From Hydractinia symbiolongicarpus (taxonomy: Eukaryota; Cnidaria; Hydrozoa; Anthoathecata; Hydractiniidae): a DNA stretch of 64,000 bases. The position numbers were made by a program, and so were the translations under genes. A model generated the notes under the pieces. The model did no database searches, was not told the DNA's origin, and saw only the letters and a list, made by a program, of their open reading frames with translations. Below are positions 1-11,275 of this stretch, in pieces; positions within the stretch are counted from its first letter, which is position 1, and every line of letters begins with the position of its first letter. The DNA lies in contig NC_079883.1 of assembly GCF_029227915.1 (NCBI RefSeq), forward strand, positions 17,052,001-17,116,000, in the 5' to 3' direction.

Positions 1-636
1 CGAAAATTAAATTGCGCGAAACTAGAAAAAAAGGGGATTTATAGTTTCGTAGTACTTTTTACCCACACAAAATAAATCACAAAACAAAGAAAAAACCAAA
101 AAACGAAAACCGTCCGGTTTGATCACACATTCGTATTGTACACATACTTTATACTTTAATATTGTATTGATTATGTTTATATGTCTTGTATCTATAGCAA
201 TGTTCGTGTTTATATAGACCTGTTTTATAATTTTTATTTTACTTGAAAATGGGTGTATAACATCCGAAACGTCGTATGTTGTTTTAATTTGTGCACATAC
301 ACATGATGTCCAAGTTTTAACATAAAATATTGTCAATCGAATTTTAAGTCTCATGTAAAAACAACAAGAACTGAAGCGGTTTGAACACTCACACAACACT
401 ATGATGATAAATAATAAAAATGTATTTCAAAAGCTAGTTTTTTCTTTTTTGATAGAGAAAAAGAAATTTCGAAACGATTACCCAAAGTATAAGTTTACTA
501 AAAAGGCCAATAAGTACGGCTTACCGTGTTGCTTTGCTAGTGATAACCTATTCGGTTGTAAAAAGGACAAGCTAGCTAGCTAGCTTTCTAAGTCATATTC
601 TATTCTCACTTATGTACCAATAATATTCACGAGAAT
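1..636. other. AT-rich DNA, no supported gene
   Basis: No convincing gene is visible. Short open frames on both strands have low-complexity AT-driven composition. The only recognisable item is a 33-bp dispersed repeat at 362-394. Confidence 0.5.
362..394 (+). repeat. Dispersed repeat, inverted copy at 16034-16067
   Basis: About 33 bp containing GCGGTTTGAACACTCACAC matches the reverse complement of 16034-16067, with a short mismatched patch in the middle. The two copies lie 15.6 kb apart in opposite orientation. The flanks do not obviously match, so these look like fragments of an interspersed repeat. Confidence 0.55.
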
Positions 637-680
637 CACATTTGTTTCACATTTGTTTCACATTTGTTTTACATCTGTTT
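637..680. repeat. 11-bp tandem repeat, four copies
   Basis: The unit CACATTTGTTT is repeated three times exactly and a fourth time with two changes. It is a simple minisatellite with no coding sense. Confidence 0.85.
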
Positions 681-683
681 CTA

Positions 684-1989
684 TTATATATATTATTATA
701 AGATATTTGAAATTTAAACCACGATTTTAATGTTCATGGAGAAATATTTATTTTTATCAGGAAAAACATGTACCTGTGATTTTTGCATGTACTAATTTTT
801 GGAGTAAAAAAAAGAATACTGTTTTGTAAAACATTATTTCCATAGATAAACTCAATTAAAGATGTTGAAATATAGCAAATTTTTGTTAATTTAGTTTTAA
901 CTAATTTTTATGTTAGTTGCAAAATTTAACCTGGAAATTGTTTTTAAAAACTATCATTCACAGAAAATAATATATGTAATTTTTGGACCTGCAAAACTCC
1001 ATGGAAAAATTGATACTTTAAGGGAACACATTTTGGAAGGGAGAAAATTTAGTGAAAAAAATAATTTAGAGGAATTTAATTCGGCCAGTAACGAAAAAAC
1101 TTTATTAAAACAATTATGCAAGCATGTTTGTTTCTTTGTAAATCAAGTGAAAACCTTGTTTTTTACATCTAACCATGAACTTAGATAAAAAGAAGGTCAC
1201 TCGTCGTGTCAATACTAATACTAACATCAAAAGCATTGAAATCCTCTTGTAGAAACACGAAAAAATTGGCGGATGGCGAAAAAAGTTAATTTTGGTAGGA
1301 ATTTAATTTAGCGGGCGGTAAAAAAAAATTAAGTTAACGGATCTATATGAAAATTAATTTTGTCCGAAATTTAGTTTAGTGGATTTTTGTCAAACCCGCC
1401 AATTCGGTCAAATTTTTTTTCGGCAAATGCGCTTTTGAAATATAAGAAAAAACATTCTAAAAATTTTAATTTGATTTTATTGTATATTTAGAAACGGCAC
1501 TACATGGTGATGTTTTTTTATTTTTAGATTCCGTACAAAGGAAGTGAGTGATCTGACCTTCTAGTACACGTGATAAAAGAGGAGGATAAACCTTAACGAT
1601 AATTTTTTATTAGGATTATAATAATTGTTATGTCAAAATTAATATATATGCTGTTATAGAAATGCTGATAAAGTAAAAAGCAAAATTTTTTATTTAAATA
1701 AAATAAAGCTGTAAAAATTTTTCATTTATGTTTAAACTGCCTCCCACAAATGCAGCAGCTCCATGCAGCGTTTACTTGGTCTTCAATATATGCATTTTCG
1801 TATAATTTTTTATAAGAAACATTTTTGGGTTCATGCTACTATTTTTAAGGCAAGGGAAATACAAAACATAAGCTTTTTTATGATAGCTTGATTAGCCTTT
1901 GTTCGCGGTGCGAAATTTTACGATTTTGTCTTTGTCTTTGTACATGGTAACGCGATAATCTAACAAAATGTTCTTGCTCTAATAGCGCC
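684..1989. other. Intergenic, with a possible hairpin MITE remnant
   Basis: No gene can be supported. Around 1262-1410 the ends AATTGGCGG and CCGCCAATT face each other and enclose two related internal stretches (a TTAATTTTG/GAATTTAATTTAG type motif twice). This resembles an old foldback or MITE remnant. A 92-codon frame at 910-1188 has no recognisable motif and is probably chance. Confidence 0.35.
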
Positions 1990-2310
1990 CTCAGCGTTTG
2001 TTATTTTAGAGATTTTTAGGGGGCGTTTATATCAGAGACAGGCGTTAATATAAATAGGAGGAATCATGTATTAAAAAAGCGAGAAAAAAATGCCCCTTTT
2101 GGACCAACGAAGGTGGCGTTTATTAGAGATCTGCTGGCGTGATTGAATTTTTCAATACCAGTCGGTGTCCCGTGGAAAAATTCGCGGGTTCACCCGTCTT
2201 TTTTATGCTGCATTGCATGCGTCTCGCCACTTACTACCATTTTGCGTGGCAGACTTAAGGTTTTTTTATTTTGCAGACCTTTAATAGAGACTGAGCGTTT
2301 GTTAGAGTAT
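1990..2310. repeat. GCGTTTATTAGAG-type motif cluster (repeat fragment)
   Basis: The motif GCGTTTATTAGAG or close variants occurs at about 1995, 2025, 2046, 2114 and 2297. Such runs are typical of an interspersed, non-coding repeat. The cluster is interrupted by a Helitron-like remnant at about 2158-2275. Confidence 0.5.
2158..2275 (-). mobile_element. Decayed short Helitron-like copy
   Basis: The stretch resembles the short element at 22023-22158: a CCGTGGAAAAATTCGCGGG-type hairpin, then a CACCCGTC stretch, a GCATTGCATGCGTCTCGC block and a final TTTTGCGTGGCAGAC. The expected terminal CTAGT reads CCAGT here, so the copy is mutated. The hairpin end is on the left, which places the element on the minus strand. 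Confidence 0.5.
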
Positions 2311-2639
2311 CTACAGTTGCACTGCCACATTTTTTAACTGATTGGCGTCATCAGAAAGAAACAAATTTTAAATTTTGCTTGCAACTTGCGAAATGCTTTG
2401 CAACCGTTCTTAATTTTTAGTACAACGGTCCCACTTAACTTAATGTAACTTACTAAGGTTAAAAATTAGGGTAATTATTGGGACCACCGATTTTGAAATC
2501 TGCGTACAGTTTACTGGATGTGTTTTTGAGAGATATGCCTTGAAAACATCACTGTAGTAATTGTTCAGCGCAGCTTCTATATTTATAGATGGTCCCAACA
2601 AACATGGTAAGGGCGATGGTCCCACTATTTGATAGTTTG

Positions 2640-2790
2640 TACGTAAGTAAGTAAGTAAACATTTATTTACCTAAGAAAGGACAATTTACATTACTAAAAG
2701 AATAAATTAGCAATTAGGAAGGAGACTTTCCCGATAGCCAAGGCTAAACAAAGGAGAAAGCCACCAAGAAAAATGTGAAATATTTTCATA
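2640..2790 (-). mobile_element. Non-LTR retrotransposon 3' tail
   Basis: On the minus strand this reads as a short 3' UTR-like segment ending AAATAAATGTTTACTTACTTAC, that is a (TTAC)n microsatellite tail. CR1-like LINEs typically end in short microsatellites. No coding part remains. It lies directly upstream of the Helentron coding region. Confidence 0.4.
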
Positions 2791-2961
2791 TGTCAGTAAA
2801 TACTGTAAGTTTACAAAGATTAAAATGAAAAAGCATTATTGATTATAATTAGTACCATATATCAGTACCATATAGTCAAATAGAAAAAAGTAATGAGACA
2901 AAATAATGAAGAGGAAAGCTAGTTGATGTATTGACTCATGTAGAAACTTGTAGCTAGGGAT

Positions 2962-4170
2962 TTGATTGTGCTTAATTTACAGTTTGTGAGGTTAGTATGT
3001 GTGCAAATCTTGATTAACGGAAATGTGGTGAAAGAGGTAAAGATTTTTCTCGAAAGGTTTCGTGGAAATCTACGAAAGCGTAAATGTATTGAGCTCTCTG
3101 AAAGTGCTTCTGATAGAACATCCCCAAGTTATGCATCTATGTTGAAGAAAAAGCGAGTTAAATATCAAAATAAAATAGGCACCCAAGAGCATGATTCCAT
3201 GTTGAAACAGCAACGAGATAAATATCAAAGCGAAATGGGCACCCAAGAGCACAAAGCCAAATTGAAACAGAAGCGAGATTCACAACGAGATAAATATCAA
3301 AGCAAAATAGGTAGTCCTGAACATCTGAAAAAGTTAAAGCGAAATTGTGATTTCCATCAAATACAAAAATCTCAGGAAATGAGCACGTTGAAAAGAATTG
3401 AAAATTTTAAAAAGGCTATAAAAGAAGGACCAGTATTTATATGTATTGTATGCAATCGTTGTCTTTATAGAAAATCTGTAGTTGTCTTTTATAATGATAA
3501 TTACAAAATTGACACAACTGACCTTGTATGTTATGTTTCAAGCAGTGATGGGAGTGCTTATATTTGTTTGACTTGCCATAAGAAGTTGCTGAAATCTGAA
3601 ATTCCTGCACAGGCTGTTTGTAACAAGTTAGACATGTTTGATTCTCCTGATGAATTAGAAACTCTTAATAGGTTGGAAAAGACCATTATTGCTAGACGAA
3701 TATTGTTCAAAAAGATAACAATTATGCCGAAAGGTCAATCTCCCAAGCTAAAAGGAACTATTTGCAATGTCCCTATTAATTGTCAAACTATTGTTAGTAC
3801 ACTTCCACATGGAGCTGACAGTAACGGTATAGTTATGATTAAATTGAAGCGTAAACTTTCATTTCGTGGACATGTATATTTTGAAGCTGTCAACCCACAG
3901 TCTGTGAAATTGGCTTTGCTTTACTTGAAACAGAACAACCCATTGTATTCTGATATAACCATTGATGAAAGCTTGATTCCGTTTTCACTGGTAGATTTAC
4001 GTGACCCTGTAGAAACAGAATGTACTTCAGAAAGCAATGATCATGAACTTGAAGAAGTTGAAAATCCACTAAATGCTCATAGGTTTAATGCAAATGAAAG
4101 TATGATGTTGTCAAATGTACCACAAGCCGAGGATATTAGCATAGCACCAGAAAAGGTGAAATACCATTTT
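2962..4170 (+). pseudogene. Helentron N-terminal Cys-rich region
   Basis: The first part carries three imperfect ~19-residue charged repeats (KxKRxKYQxKxGTQEH, residues ~60-130). A zinc-binding region follows, with CIVCNRCLY and YICLTCHKK near residues 160-210, as in Helitron N-termini. An acidic linker (ESNDHELEEVEN) precedes the Rep region. The frame closes at 4174-4176, but the match to Helitron proteins continues in another frame from about 4155, so a single-base lesion lies there. The true start is uncertain; the first ATG codons may lie further in. Confidence 0.7.
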
Positions 4171-5080
4171 CAATGATGAATGATCAATTTTGTGAGGAAT
4201 TAGCTCATCCTTATCTTTTCCCAACTGGTAAGTTTGGCTACAAAGTTGAACGTGATATCAAGCTTAGTCCAACGAAGTATTTTAATCAGCGGCTGTTGAA
4301 TTATAAACAAAAATTTGCCTCAAACTCTGATTACATTTTTTATGTGTTGTCCACTCTGCAACAACTCAATATGAGTAGTCAAATCAATATTGCTGTGAAA
4401 AAGGTTAAGACAGATTCTCTCACAGCTGGTATGTTGTCCAAAAATTTCTCTGAAACAGTGCAGTCTTGTATTGCTGAAGATAAAGGTTTTCAATTTATGA
4501 GTCCTATAAAAGGTACCCCAGCATATTGGAAGCGATTTCTCTCGGAAGTTCCAGCAATGGTTAAGCAACTCGGTCTCCCAACATTTTTTATGACATTGAG
4601 CTGTGCGGATTTAAGATGGAATGAATTGATTTCTATCATAGCAAAATTGAATAGTGAGAATCTGACTGATGAGGAAATAATCAACCTAACATACTTTGAA
4701 AGATTTAGATTTTTGAACTTGAATCCTGTTCTACTTGCCAGGCATTTTCAGTATCGTGTTGAGCTTTTTTTTAAGGAAATTGTAGTTAATGGACCTCTTG
4801 GTAAGGTTAAATACTGTGCAATTCGTGTAGAGTTTCAGATTCGTGGAAGTCCTCATATTCATTCCTTTTTGTGGGTATTGAATGCTCCTGTTTTGACTGA
4901 AAACAATATTGATAAATACATACAATTCGTAGATGCAATTATTAAAGCATATGTACCAGATCGTGAACATGAACGTGAATTATTTGACTTAGTAACAACT
5001 TATCAGGTGCACTCTCATTCTAAATCTTGTCGAAAGTATACAAATGAAACATGTCGGTATCATTTTGGTCGTTTTTTTCC
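4155..5080 (+). pseudogene. Helentron Rep: Helitron-like N domain and HUH motif
   Basis: The frame opens with ELAHPYLFPTGKFGYK, the entry of the Helitron-like N domain. It continues with FFMTLSCADLRWNEL and the metal-binding HUH motif in RGSPHIHSFLWV near 4850. This domain nicks and joins single-stranded DNA in rolling-circle transposition. Near 5080 the homologous reading moves into the next frame, so the Rep domain is split over two frames. Confidence 0.8.
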
Positions 5081-7300
5081 GAAAGGACTATTGTTGCTTT
5101 GCCACTGTCAAAAGATATAGATCTAGATGAACGTAGTGAAATTTTGAAGAATAAGGAAGTCATATTGAATAAGATTAAAGACTATATTGACACAAAGTTG
5201 AATCCAAAAAAGAAAAATATTTTGAATCCCAATCAAGAGAATTTCGAGATTACTCCAACAATATCAGAAATATTAGATGAACTTGATATTCCAGAAAGTG
5301 AATATTATAATGCTTTGAGTATTTCTAATGATAACGACTTTCAACTTTATTTGAAGAGGCCGCCTAATTCGTGTTTCATAAATAATTACTTTGATGAAGG
5401 TCTTCTAGCATGGGAAGCAAATATTGATATTCAACCTGTCTTCAACCACTACAAGGCTGTGACATATATGTGTGCATATTTCTCAAAATGTGAAGATGAG
5501 ACTTCTCAGGCCATGAAACAAGCAGCGAAAGAAGCTTTTAATTCAAATAAATCCTATACTGAGCAAATGAAATTGATTGCAAAGGTTTTCACTACAAAAA
5601 GGGAATGTTCTGTTCAAGAAGCTGTATATTTAATAATGCCAGAACTTTGGCTCAGGAAAACATTTCCAAAAGTTGTATTTGCCAACACCAACCTCCCAGA
5701 AAAGCGCTATAGAATGTGTCGCAGTAAACATAAAATTGATAAACTTCCTGAAGATAGTACTGACATATTTAAAAGAAATATGCTAGATCGGTATGTCGAT
5801 AGACCCAACCCAACATTTGCAAAAGGAAAATATGCCATTCTTGACCAATTTTGCTACCCACAATTTCTTGCAAATTATTACCTTGCTGGAAGGTTTGATG
5901 ATGAAAATGATAGCCAGCCAACTGTATTACGTGATGACAACATAGAAAGGAACCATATAACAAATTGGTTCCCTGCAATATTGTCATTAATGTCATCCAA
6001 TGAAAAATTTAAGTGTCGTAAAGTTAAACAAGTGTTACGATTATATACACCAAATAAACATAAATACCCTGAGTTATATGCACATCATTTGCTAATGGTA
6101 TACTATCCATTTCGAAATGAATGTGACTTGAAATCTGCTTCTGGTTGTTATGTTGAAAAACTCAACGAACCTGGTGTATTATCAATCATAAATGAACATA
6201 AGCAAACATTTGAGCCATTTAGTGATCTAATTGACACTGCCTTATCAAACTTGCGTACAGACTTGCTTACAAATCAAGATGCTTTTACTGCTCATGAAAA
6301 TGATGAAGTTCAAGATGAAATGATTGAAACAATAGATGAGATTGTGGATGATGAAAATGTTGTTGCAGATGCTGTACTTTTTGACAGTGAAATCAATGTT
6401 TTAACAAATAGTTCAGAATTCCTGAGCGATGCAGAATTGAATCCCATGATTTCATCCTTGAATTACAAACAAAGACAAGTGTTCGATTTAGTATATGACT
6501 GGGCTTGCAGGTATATAAAAAACTTATCGGCAATAAGAAAAGTAGAATTTACACCATTGTATATTTTTTTGACTGGCGCTGGTGGCTGCGGAAAGTCACA
6601 TCTAATTAAAACCATATATCAAGCAATGTCCAAGGTACTTTCATATAAATCTAAGGACCTGAACAAACCCAAAGTTTTTCTTGTGGCTCCTACTGGTGTT
6701 GCTGCAATTAATATCAATGGTACTACTATTCATACAGCCTTTGGAATACCTGTTGGTCATTTTGGAAAGAATTTGCCACGTTTAAATGACAAAAGGAGGA
6801 CTACTTTACGGAACAAACTTAGTGAGCTGAAGGCCTCTATTGTTGATGAAATTTCTATGGTATCAAACTTGCAGTTATTTTATATTCATCTACGTTTAAT
6901 TGAAATATTTGCATGTCGTGATGAGATTCCATTTGCCGGCATTACAGTGATAGAATGTGGTGATTTATATCAACTGCCACCTGTTCAACAACGACCTGTG
7001 TATGCTGATTATAAAAGTGACTGGCTCAACTTGGTGCATCTATGGAAGCTTTTTGAATTTGCTGAGCTTACAGAGGTAATGAGACAAAAAGGTGATAATG
7101 TATTAATAGATTTATTAAATAATGTGAGAATTGGCAAACTTGATAAAAAAGACGAGGAATTATTGAAAAATAGAGTAATTTCTCCAAATGATTCTGATTA
7201 TCCTGCAAATGCACTTCATATCTTTGCAGAAAATGCTCCTGCCAAAGTACACAACAATATTATGCTAGATTGCATTCTGTTTTACTATACAATCCATTGA
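5051..7300 (+). pseudogene. Helentron Rep tyrosine region and Pif1-like helicase
   Basis: The first half contains YMCAYFSKCED near residue 140, in the place of the Rep catalytic tyrosine motif. The helicase begins near residue 475. Walker A is FLTGAGGCGKSH, followed by APTGVAAININGTTIHTAFG; Walker B is VDEISMVS, then CGDLYQLPPV, all typical of Pif1-like enzymes that unwind DNA during transposition. The frame ends shortly after HNNIMLDC, where the homologous reading jumps frame near 7275. Length and motif order fit a full Rep-helicase, but the frame breaks make it inactive. Confidence 0.85.
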
Positions 7301-8075
7301 TCAACTTCCAAAGAATGTTGCGAAAGGCATTATTGAAAAAGCATTGAATCGCAATCAAAGTGAAACCGGGGGTCTTGCTACTGAATTAAAAATCAAAGTT
7401 GGTGCAAGAGTAATGCTTACAGTCAATATTGATATTGCTGACAGACTGATCAATGGCCAAATAGGTACTGTCAAGCATGTAAAAGCAGACAATGCAAACA
7501 AAGTTTCGAAGATATACGTGTTATTTGATGACCCCAAGGCAGGCAAGGAGGCCATATTTAAAAGCAATTGTTCAAATAGATGGGTACCAATCGAGAGAGC
7601 AGAAGCAAATATCAAACTGAAAACCAGCAAAGATACATCACCTGTAATCAAACGTACTCAGTTCCCACTAATGCTATCCTGGGCATGCACTGTACACAAA
7701 GTTCAAGGTTTAACACTGGATAAAGTTGTTATTAGCTTTGATTTGGAGAAGCAGCGTTCATTTAATAATGGCCAGATGTATGTTGCACTTAGCAAAGTTA
7801 CATCTTTGAATGGTATGTGTTTGACAGGAAAATTTTCTAGGTCTGCTATCAAATGCAATTCTCGTGCTACGTTGGAGTATGATAGACTACGAAATGAGTG
7901 TGTTTTTCAGCAGATTCAAAAATTTTCTGCCCCATCACATGATGTATTGACTATAGCAATGTTGAACACAAGATCGTTATCTCGGCATGCTGTTGACATA
8001 TCTTTCGATGCAGCGCTTACATTGCATGATATAATATGCCTAACAGAAACAATTAAATCCTGGCCAAGATACTGA
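7276..8075 (+). pseudogene. Helentron helicase C-terminal motifs and start of EEP domain
   Basis: The segment includes KVGARVMLTVNID, RLINGQIGTVKHV and WACTVHKVQGLTLDKVV, then GQMYVALSKVT. These are motifs V and VI of Pif1-like helicases. After a short linker, the sequence TIAMLNTRSLSRHAVDI and IICLTETI starts an EEP-type nuclease, where the Glu of the LTET segment is a usual metal ligand. The frame closes at 8073-8075, and the nuclease resumes in another frame. Confidence 0.8.
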
Positions 8076-8091
8076 AAGTATCGATAATTAT

Positions 8092-8571
8092 TTGGTGAAT
8101 TTCAGTCCACTTCATAATTGTAGCACTGACAAGTTTCAAAGCATTTCACTTTTTTTCAGAAGAAGCATACATGTACAAAATCATCAGTTTGGTCAAGGTG
8201 TTACAATGTTTTCGTTTACTAAGACATCATTTTCAGCTGAGACTTTTAATGCATTGGTTATCTATCGAAAATGTAATGATGCCTTAGAGCATTTTTATGA
8301 TGCCCTATCTCGCGCAGTTCAAAATACCAGTGTACATTTCATTCTTGGAGATTTCAATATCAATGCACAGGCTCAACCACAAAGATTATCAGATGTTATG
8401 CATGATTTCACTCAAATTGTTACCGAACCTACCCATTTAGCTGGAGCCACTCTTGATCATGTTTATATAAAGAACAGTGTTGTGTTATCATATGATGTGA
8501 AATGTTTTGTAAAATGTGTACACTTTTCTGATCATGATGCTGTCAACTTTAGTATAGCAAAGAAGCTTTAA
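8092..8571 (+). pseudogene. Helentron C-terminal EEP endonuclease
   Basis: The motifs ILGDFNIN, LDHVYIKN and FSDHDAVNF are the GDFN, LDxV and SDH signatures of the endonuclease/exonuclease/phosphatase fold, as in LINE AP-type nucleases. In Helentrons this domain follows the helicase, which is the position here. The first ~20 residues of the frame may be out of register because of the break near 8080. The stop at 8569-8571 is a plausible natural end. Confidence 0.8.
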
Positions 8572-8887
8572 AGCCTGGTTGCCCACCACATGAACATTGT
8601 TGCCTTTATCTCAGTTTCATCTCAGCAGAAGTAAATTTTAGCCCATCCATCGTCCAGCTAAAATCGAATATATTTTCATCGTTAGGCAATGATGATATGT
8701 TTTATATTTTTTCAATTTTTCCAGGTTTAATGTTTGTATATATTCATTGTATATTTTTCTTTGTACATGCTATAGCTTTGTAATTTTATTTATGACTATA
8801 TCTGTATAGTACGTGACTTTGTACTGAGAAAAAGTAAATGAATCGATTTTTCAGTTAGTCTGCAATAAGAATGTAAAATTTTTTATA
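8572..8887. other. Helentron 3' flank, non-coding
   Basis: No gene is visible. The stretch may be the 3' UTR and end of the Helentron, but no hairpin followed by CTRR could be identified. Confidence 0.4.
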
Positions 8888-9222
8888 GGCACTAGGAATA
8901 TATGTTGGTATTGTTAAAGGCTGTGGAATGTCAAAGAGACTAATCGAGAAATACATCGACTCTGTTGTTTAGAAGTGTTAATTAAGGGTGATGAATATCT
9001 GGTGAGTGGTATTCTTTTCACTTTATACACACGTCAAAACGACAATAATCGGGTGAATGCGCGGAAAGTAAAGTACATACTGCAATAACTCTTACTATCT
9101 CATCTCATTTTTTCAGAAATGAACATTATCACGCAAAAAAGAGTGACATCAAGAAATCAAACCAAGTCCACGAACCAGAACTTCATACGAAACTCTTCAA
9201 TTCAATTGGGAATGAACAGACA
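8888..9222 (+). other. Candidate host exon(s) with splice-like borders
   Basis: The segment 9118-9222 is preceded by a pyrimidine-rich tract ending TTTTTTCAG and followed by GTAAGT, a strong acceptor and donor pair. Two of its three frames are open over 35 codons, one starting with ATG at 9119. A second segment, ~8888-9000, follows TTTTTTATAG and ends CTG before GTGAGT. The frames of the two segments do not join well, so at least one may be UTR or chance. No protein family was recognised. Confidence 0.25.
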
Positions 9223-9634
9223 GTAAGTTTAATTTCGTGTTTCATTTTTCGGAACTCCTTACTTTTAAAAAATGTATCACTTTCAAGGATATAAGAAATC
9301 TAAAAATTTGGCTCTTGAGACGCAAACACGCAAGATAAACGATGTCTATTTTTGATTCATATGCGGTTGTTCTATAAGTAGGCTATCACACTCGAAATTT
9401 ATGGAAGTACTGCAATGTGATTCATTCCACGATTTGTCTCTCTTTATAGCTTTTTGGAGCATCAATGTAGCTGACAAAATGCATTACTACGTATTGATTT
9501 GGAACGAATACGAAATTCAAAAAGAACATTGTTGGTAAGAAATTTTTGCAGATATCGTTTATAACTTTGTTATGGTTTCTGAATAACGTGCAAACTTCAA
9601 TCGTTTTTAGATGGAGCAATCGCCTAGAAGTACG
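9223..9634. other. No supported feature
   Basis: AT-rich sequence; nothing recognisable on either strand. Confidence 0.4.
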
Positions 9635-9955
9635 AATTTCGATACATTTCGATACAACTGATAGCTCGTAATGTTCATTTGCAACTTATAGAAGTGCGAA
9701 TTTCGATACAACTGATAGCTCGTAATGTTCATTCGCAACGTACAGAAGTGAAAATTTCGATACAACTGATAGCTCGTAATGTTCATTCGCAACGTATAGA
9801 GTTGCGAACTTCGATACAACTGATAGCTCGTAATATTCATTCGCAACGTATATAAGTGCGAATTTCTGTAAAACTGATAGCTCGTAATGTACGTTCGCAA
9901 CGCATAGAAGAAGTACGAACTTCGATACGATTGATAGGTCGTAATACTATTTCAT
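9635..9955. repeat. 54-bp tandem repeat, about six copies
   Basis: The core AACTGATAGCTCGTAATGTT recurs at 54-bp spacing (9656, 9710, 9764, 9818, 9872), with a last copy 57 bp further on. The unit is a multiple of three, so the minus strand stays open through the array and would encode an 18-residue repeat. The copies drift by amino-acid-changing substitutions and there is no start context, so a simple minisatellite is more likely than a gene. Confidence 0.9.
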
Positions 9956-10892
9956 CCCTAATCTCAGCTCGAAAAAAACACAACAACTTCTTTCACGAAA
10001 TGTTCAGTAGAAGATAAAGATGATGCTTCCGGAATTAAAAAATCGACCCGTGGAGACCATTGACTTTATTTTACATTTGTGAATATATAATATACATACA
10101 CTTCATTTGAACTGTGTCGTTTTGAGTAACTGATTGCCCCTTGCAAATTGCTTTGCCAATTGCGAGAGAACCTAAACGATTTTATATTAACAAGTGTGAA
10201 TAATTACAGGAAAAACCTAAGAATATGAAAGTCTTTTGCCCGCAAACGTGGGAATAAACTTTCGCAGATGACGTCTTTTGATAATTTCGCGGGAATAAAT
10301 TTTCGCGTGTAACGCATTTCAAAGAATTTTCTCGGCAGAAAAATGGCAAATGTTTTACATTTCTCACTACTTAGTGCGTTATTTGCAGCGTAAACAAAAC
10401 AGCTCTGACACCGGTCTAAGAAGGCGCAGATCACCCTAGTCAGTTCAACCACGGTTCAACTCTAATATAAGGTGCGTCATTCTCCTAACTAGACATGTTT
10501 GAAAGTTCCTGTACCCCTCACTTGTCTTTCTACATATACATTGCTTCTACATAGTATCGAGAAAAAAAGAGTTTAGAAAAGACGTTTTCGTACAATTTCC
10601 TGATCAGCAAAAAACAGTTTTTTTAGTTATTAGAGTTTCCTCATTTTCTATACCCTTCATCAATCTAATTAGCATAAAATTTAGAAAACCTACTGTGAGA
10701 TAAATTTCTTTCTGACGAGGAATTTTCCATTTACAGGCAAAAAACACAGTTTCTATTCCCTGGGTCGTTTGTTTTTATCACGTGAGCTCCTCCTTGTGTT
10801 CGTAGTCAATTTGTATTCAAGGAGGTATATTCAACACTATATTTGTTTTGATAGTGAAAAGTAGTATAAAGTTGAATTGTGGCTGTTCGCAC
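9956..10892. other. No supported gene
   Basis: AT-rich non-coding sequence. Two short overlapping frames at 10182-10452 (minus) have no motif. Nothing else is recognisable. Confidence 0.4.
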
Positions 10893-10929
10893 GAATTCCA
10901 CTAGGCGAATATTTCGCCTAGTGGAATTC
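10893..10929. repeat. Perfect 37-bp hairpin palindrome
   Basis: The arm GAATTCCACTAGGCGAA is followed by the loop TAT and its exact reverse complement. Seventeen perfect pairs with a 3-nt loop are very unlikely by chance. It could be a tiny foldback element, a recombination relic or a protein-binding site. No target duplication was seen. Confidence 0.9.
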
Positions 10930-11103
10930 CACCTTTAGCAAGTAGTTCCGAATTTTTCCAGCTGCCACGTTTCATTCTTTATTTTGCCGAAATGCATCCT
11001 GGTTGAAAGGTTCTTGAATTTGATTGGTTGGTGTTTTTCTAATTGTGTTGGGTTTTTTAAAAACTTCACGCACGCACATGTTCTACAGAAGTGAAGTGCG
11101 AAA

Positions 11104-11275
11104 ATGGCTCAAAGAAAAGGTAGTCTTTTTTTTCAGTCGGTTACCGATATGATTTTTGATTTGATTTTTTAAGGTTAATTCCTTCTGCTTGGATTTATAA
11201 ATTTTAAATTTCATTTTTATGTCAAGGTAGTAGTTCAACAAACAATGGTGGGGGGGGGAAATCTTATAAAAAAGG
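11104..11275 (+). other. Candidate 5' exons of a small host gene
   Basis: ATGGCTCAAAGAAAAG (11104-11119) is followed by GTAGTC and, about 107 bp later, an acceptor-like TTATGTCAAG. The next segment (from 11227) ends AAAAAAG before GTGAGA at about 11275. Joined in phase, the two short exons give a basic, Ser/Gly-rich start (MAQRKG, then SSSTNNGGGGKSYKK). The first donor is weak, no later exon is convincing and no family was recognised. Confidence 0.25.

Larger units (their letters stand above)
2962..8571 (+). mobile_element. Helentron-type Helitron, decayed autonomous copy
   Basis: In order, the coding region holds a Cys-rich N-terminal part, a Rep (HUH) domain, a Pif1-like superfamily 1 helicase and a C-terminal endonuclease/exonuclease/phosphatase (EEP) domain. 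The added EEP domain is the hallmark of the Helentron branch of rolling-circle Helitrons. The coding frame changes near 4150, 5080, 7275 and 8080, so the copy cannot make one intact protein unless some changes are assembly errors. I could not find a clear terminal hairpin with CTRR, and the ends are undefined. It is much longer than, and not obviously related to, the short Helitrons at 22-25 kb. Confidence 0.85.

Noticed and set aside
910-1188. 92-codon open frame
   Set aside because: No motif, AT-driven composition and no supporting context; length is within chance for this DNA.
1190-1556. AGAAGGTCA inverted words as ends of a MITE
   Set aside because: Only nine bases match and the alignment needs a gap; not enough for an element call.
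9607-9900. Minus-strand frame encoding an 18-residue repeat
   Set aside because: It is an effect of the 54-bp tandem repeat; the substitutions are not biased toward silent changes.
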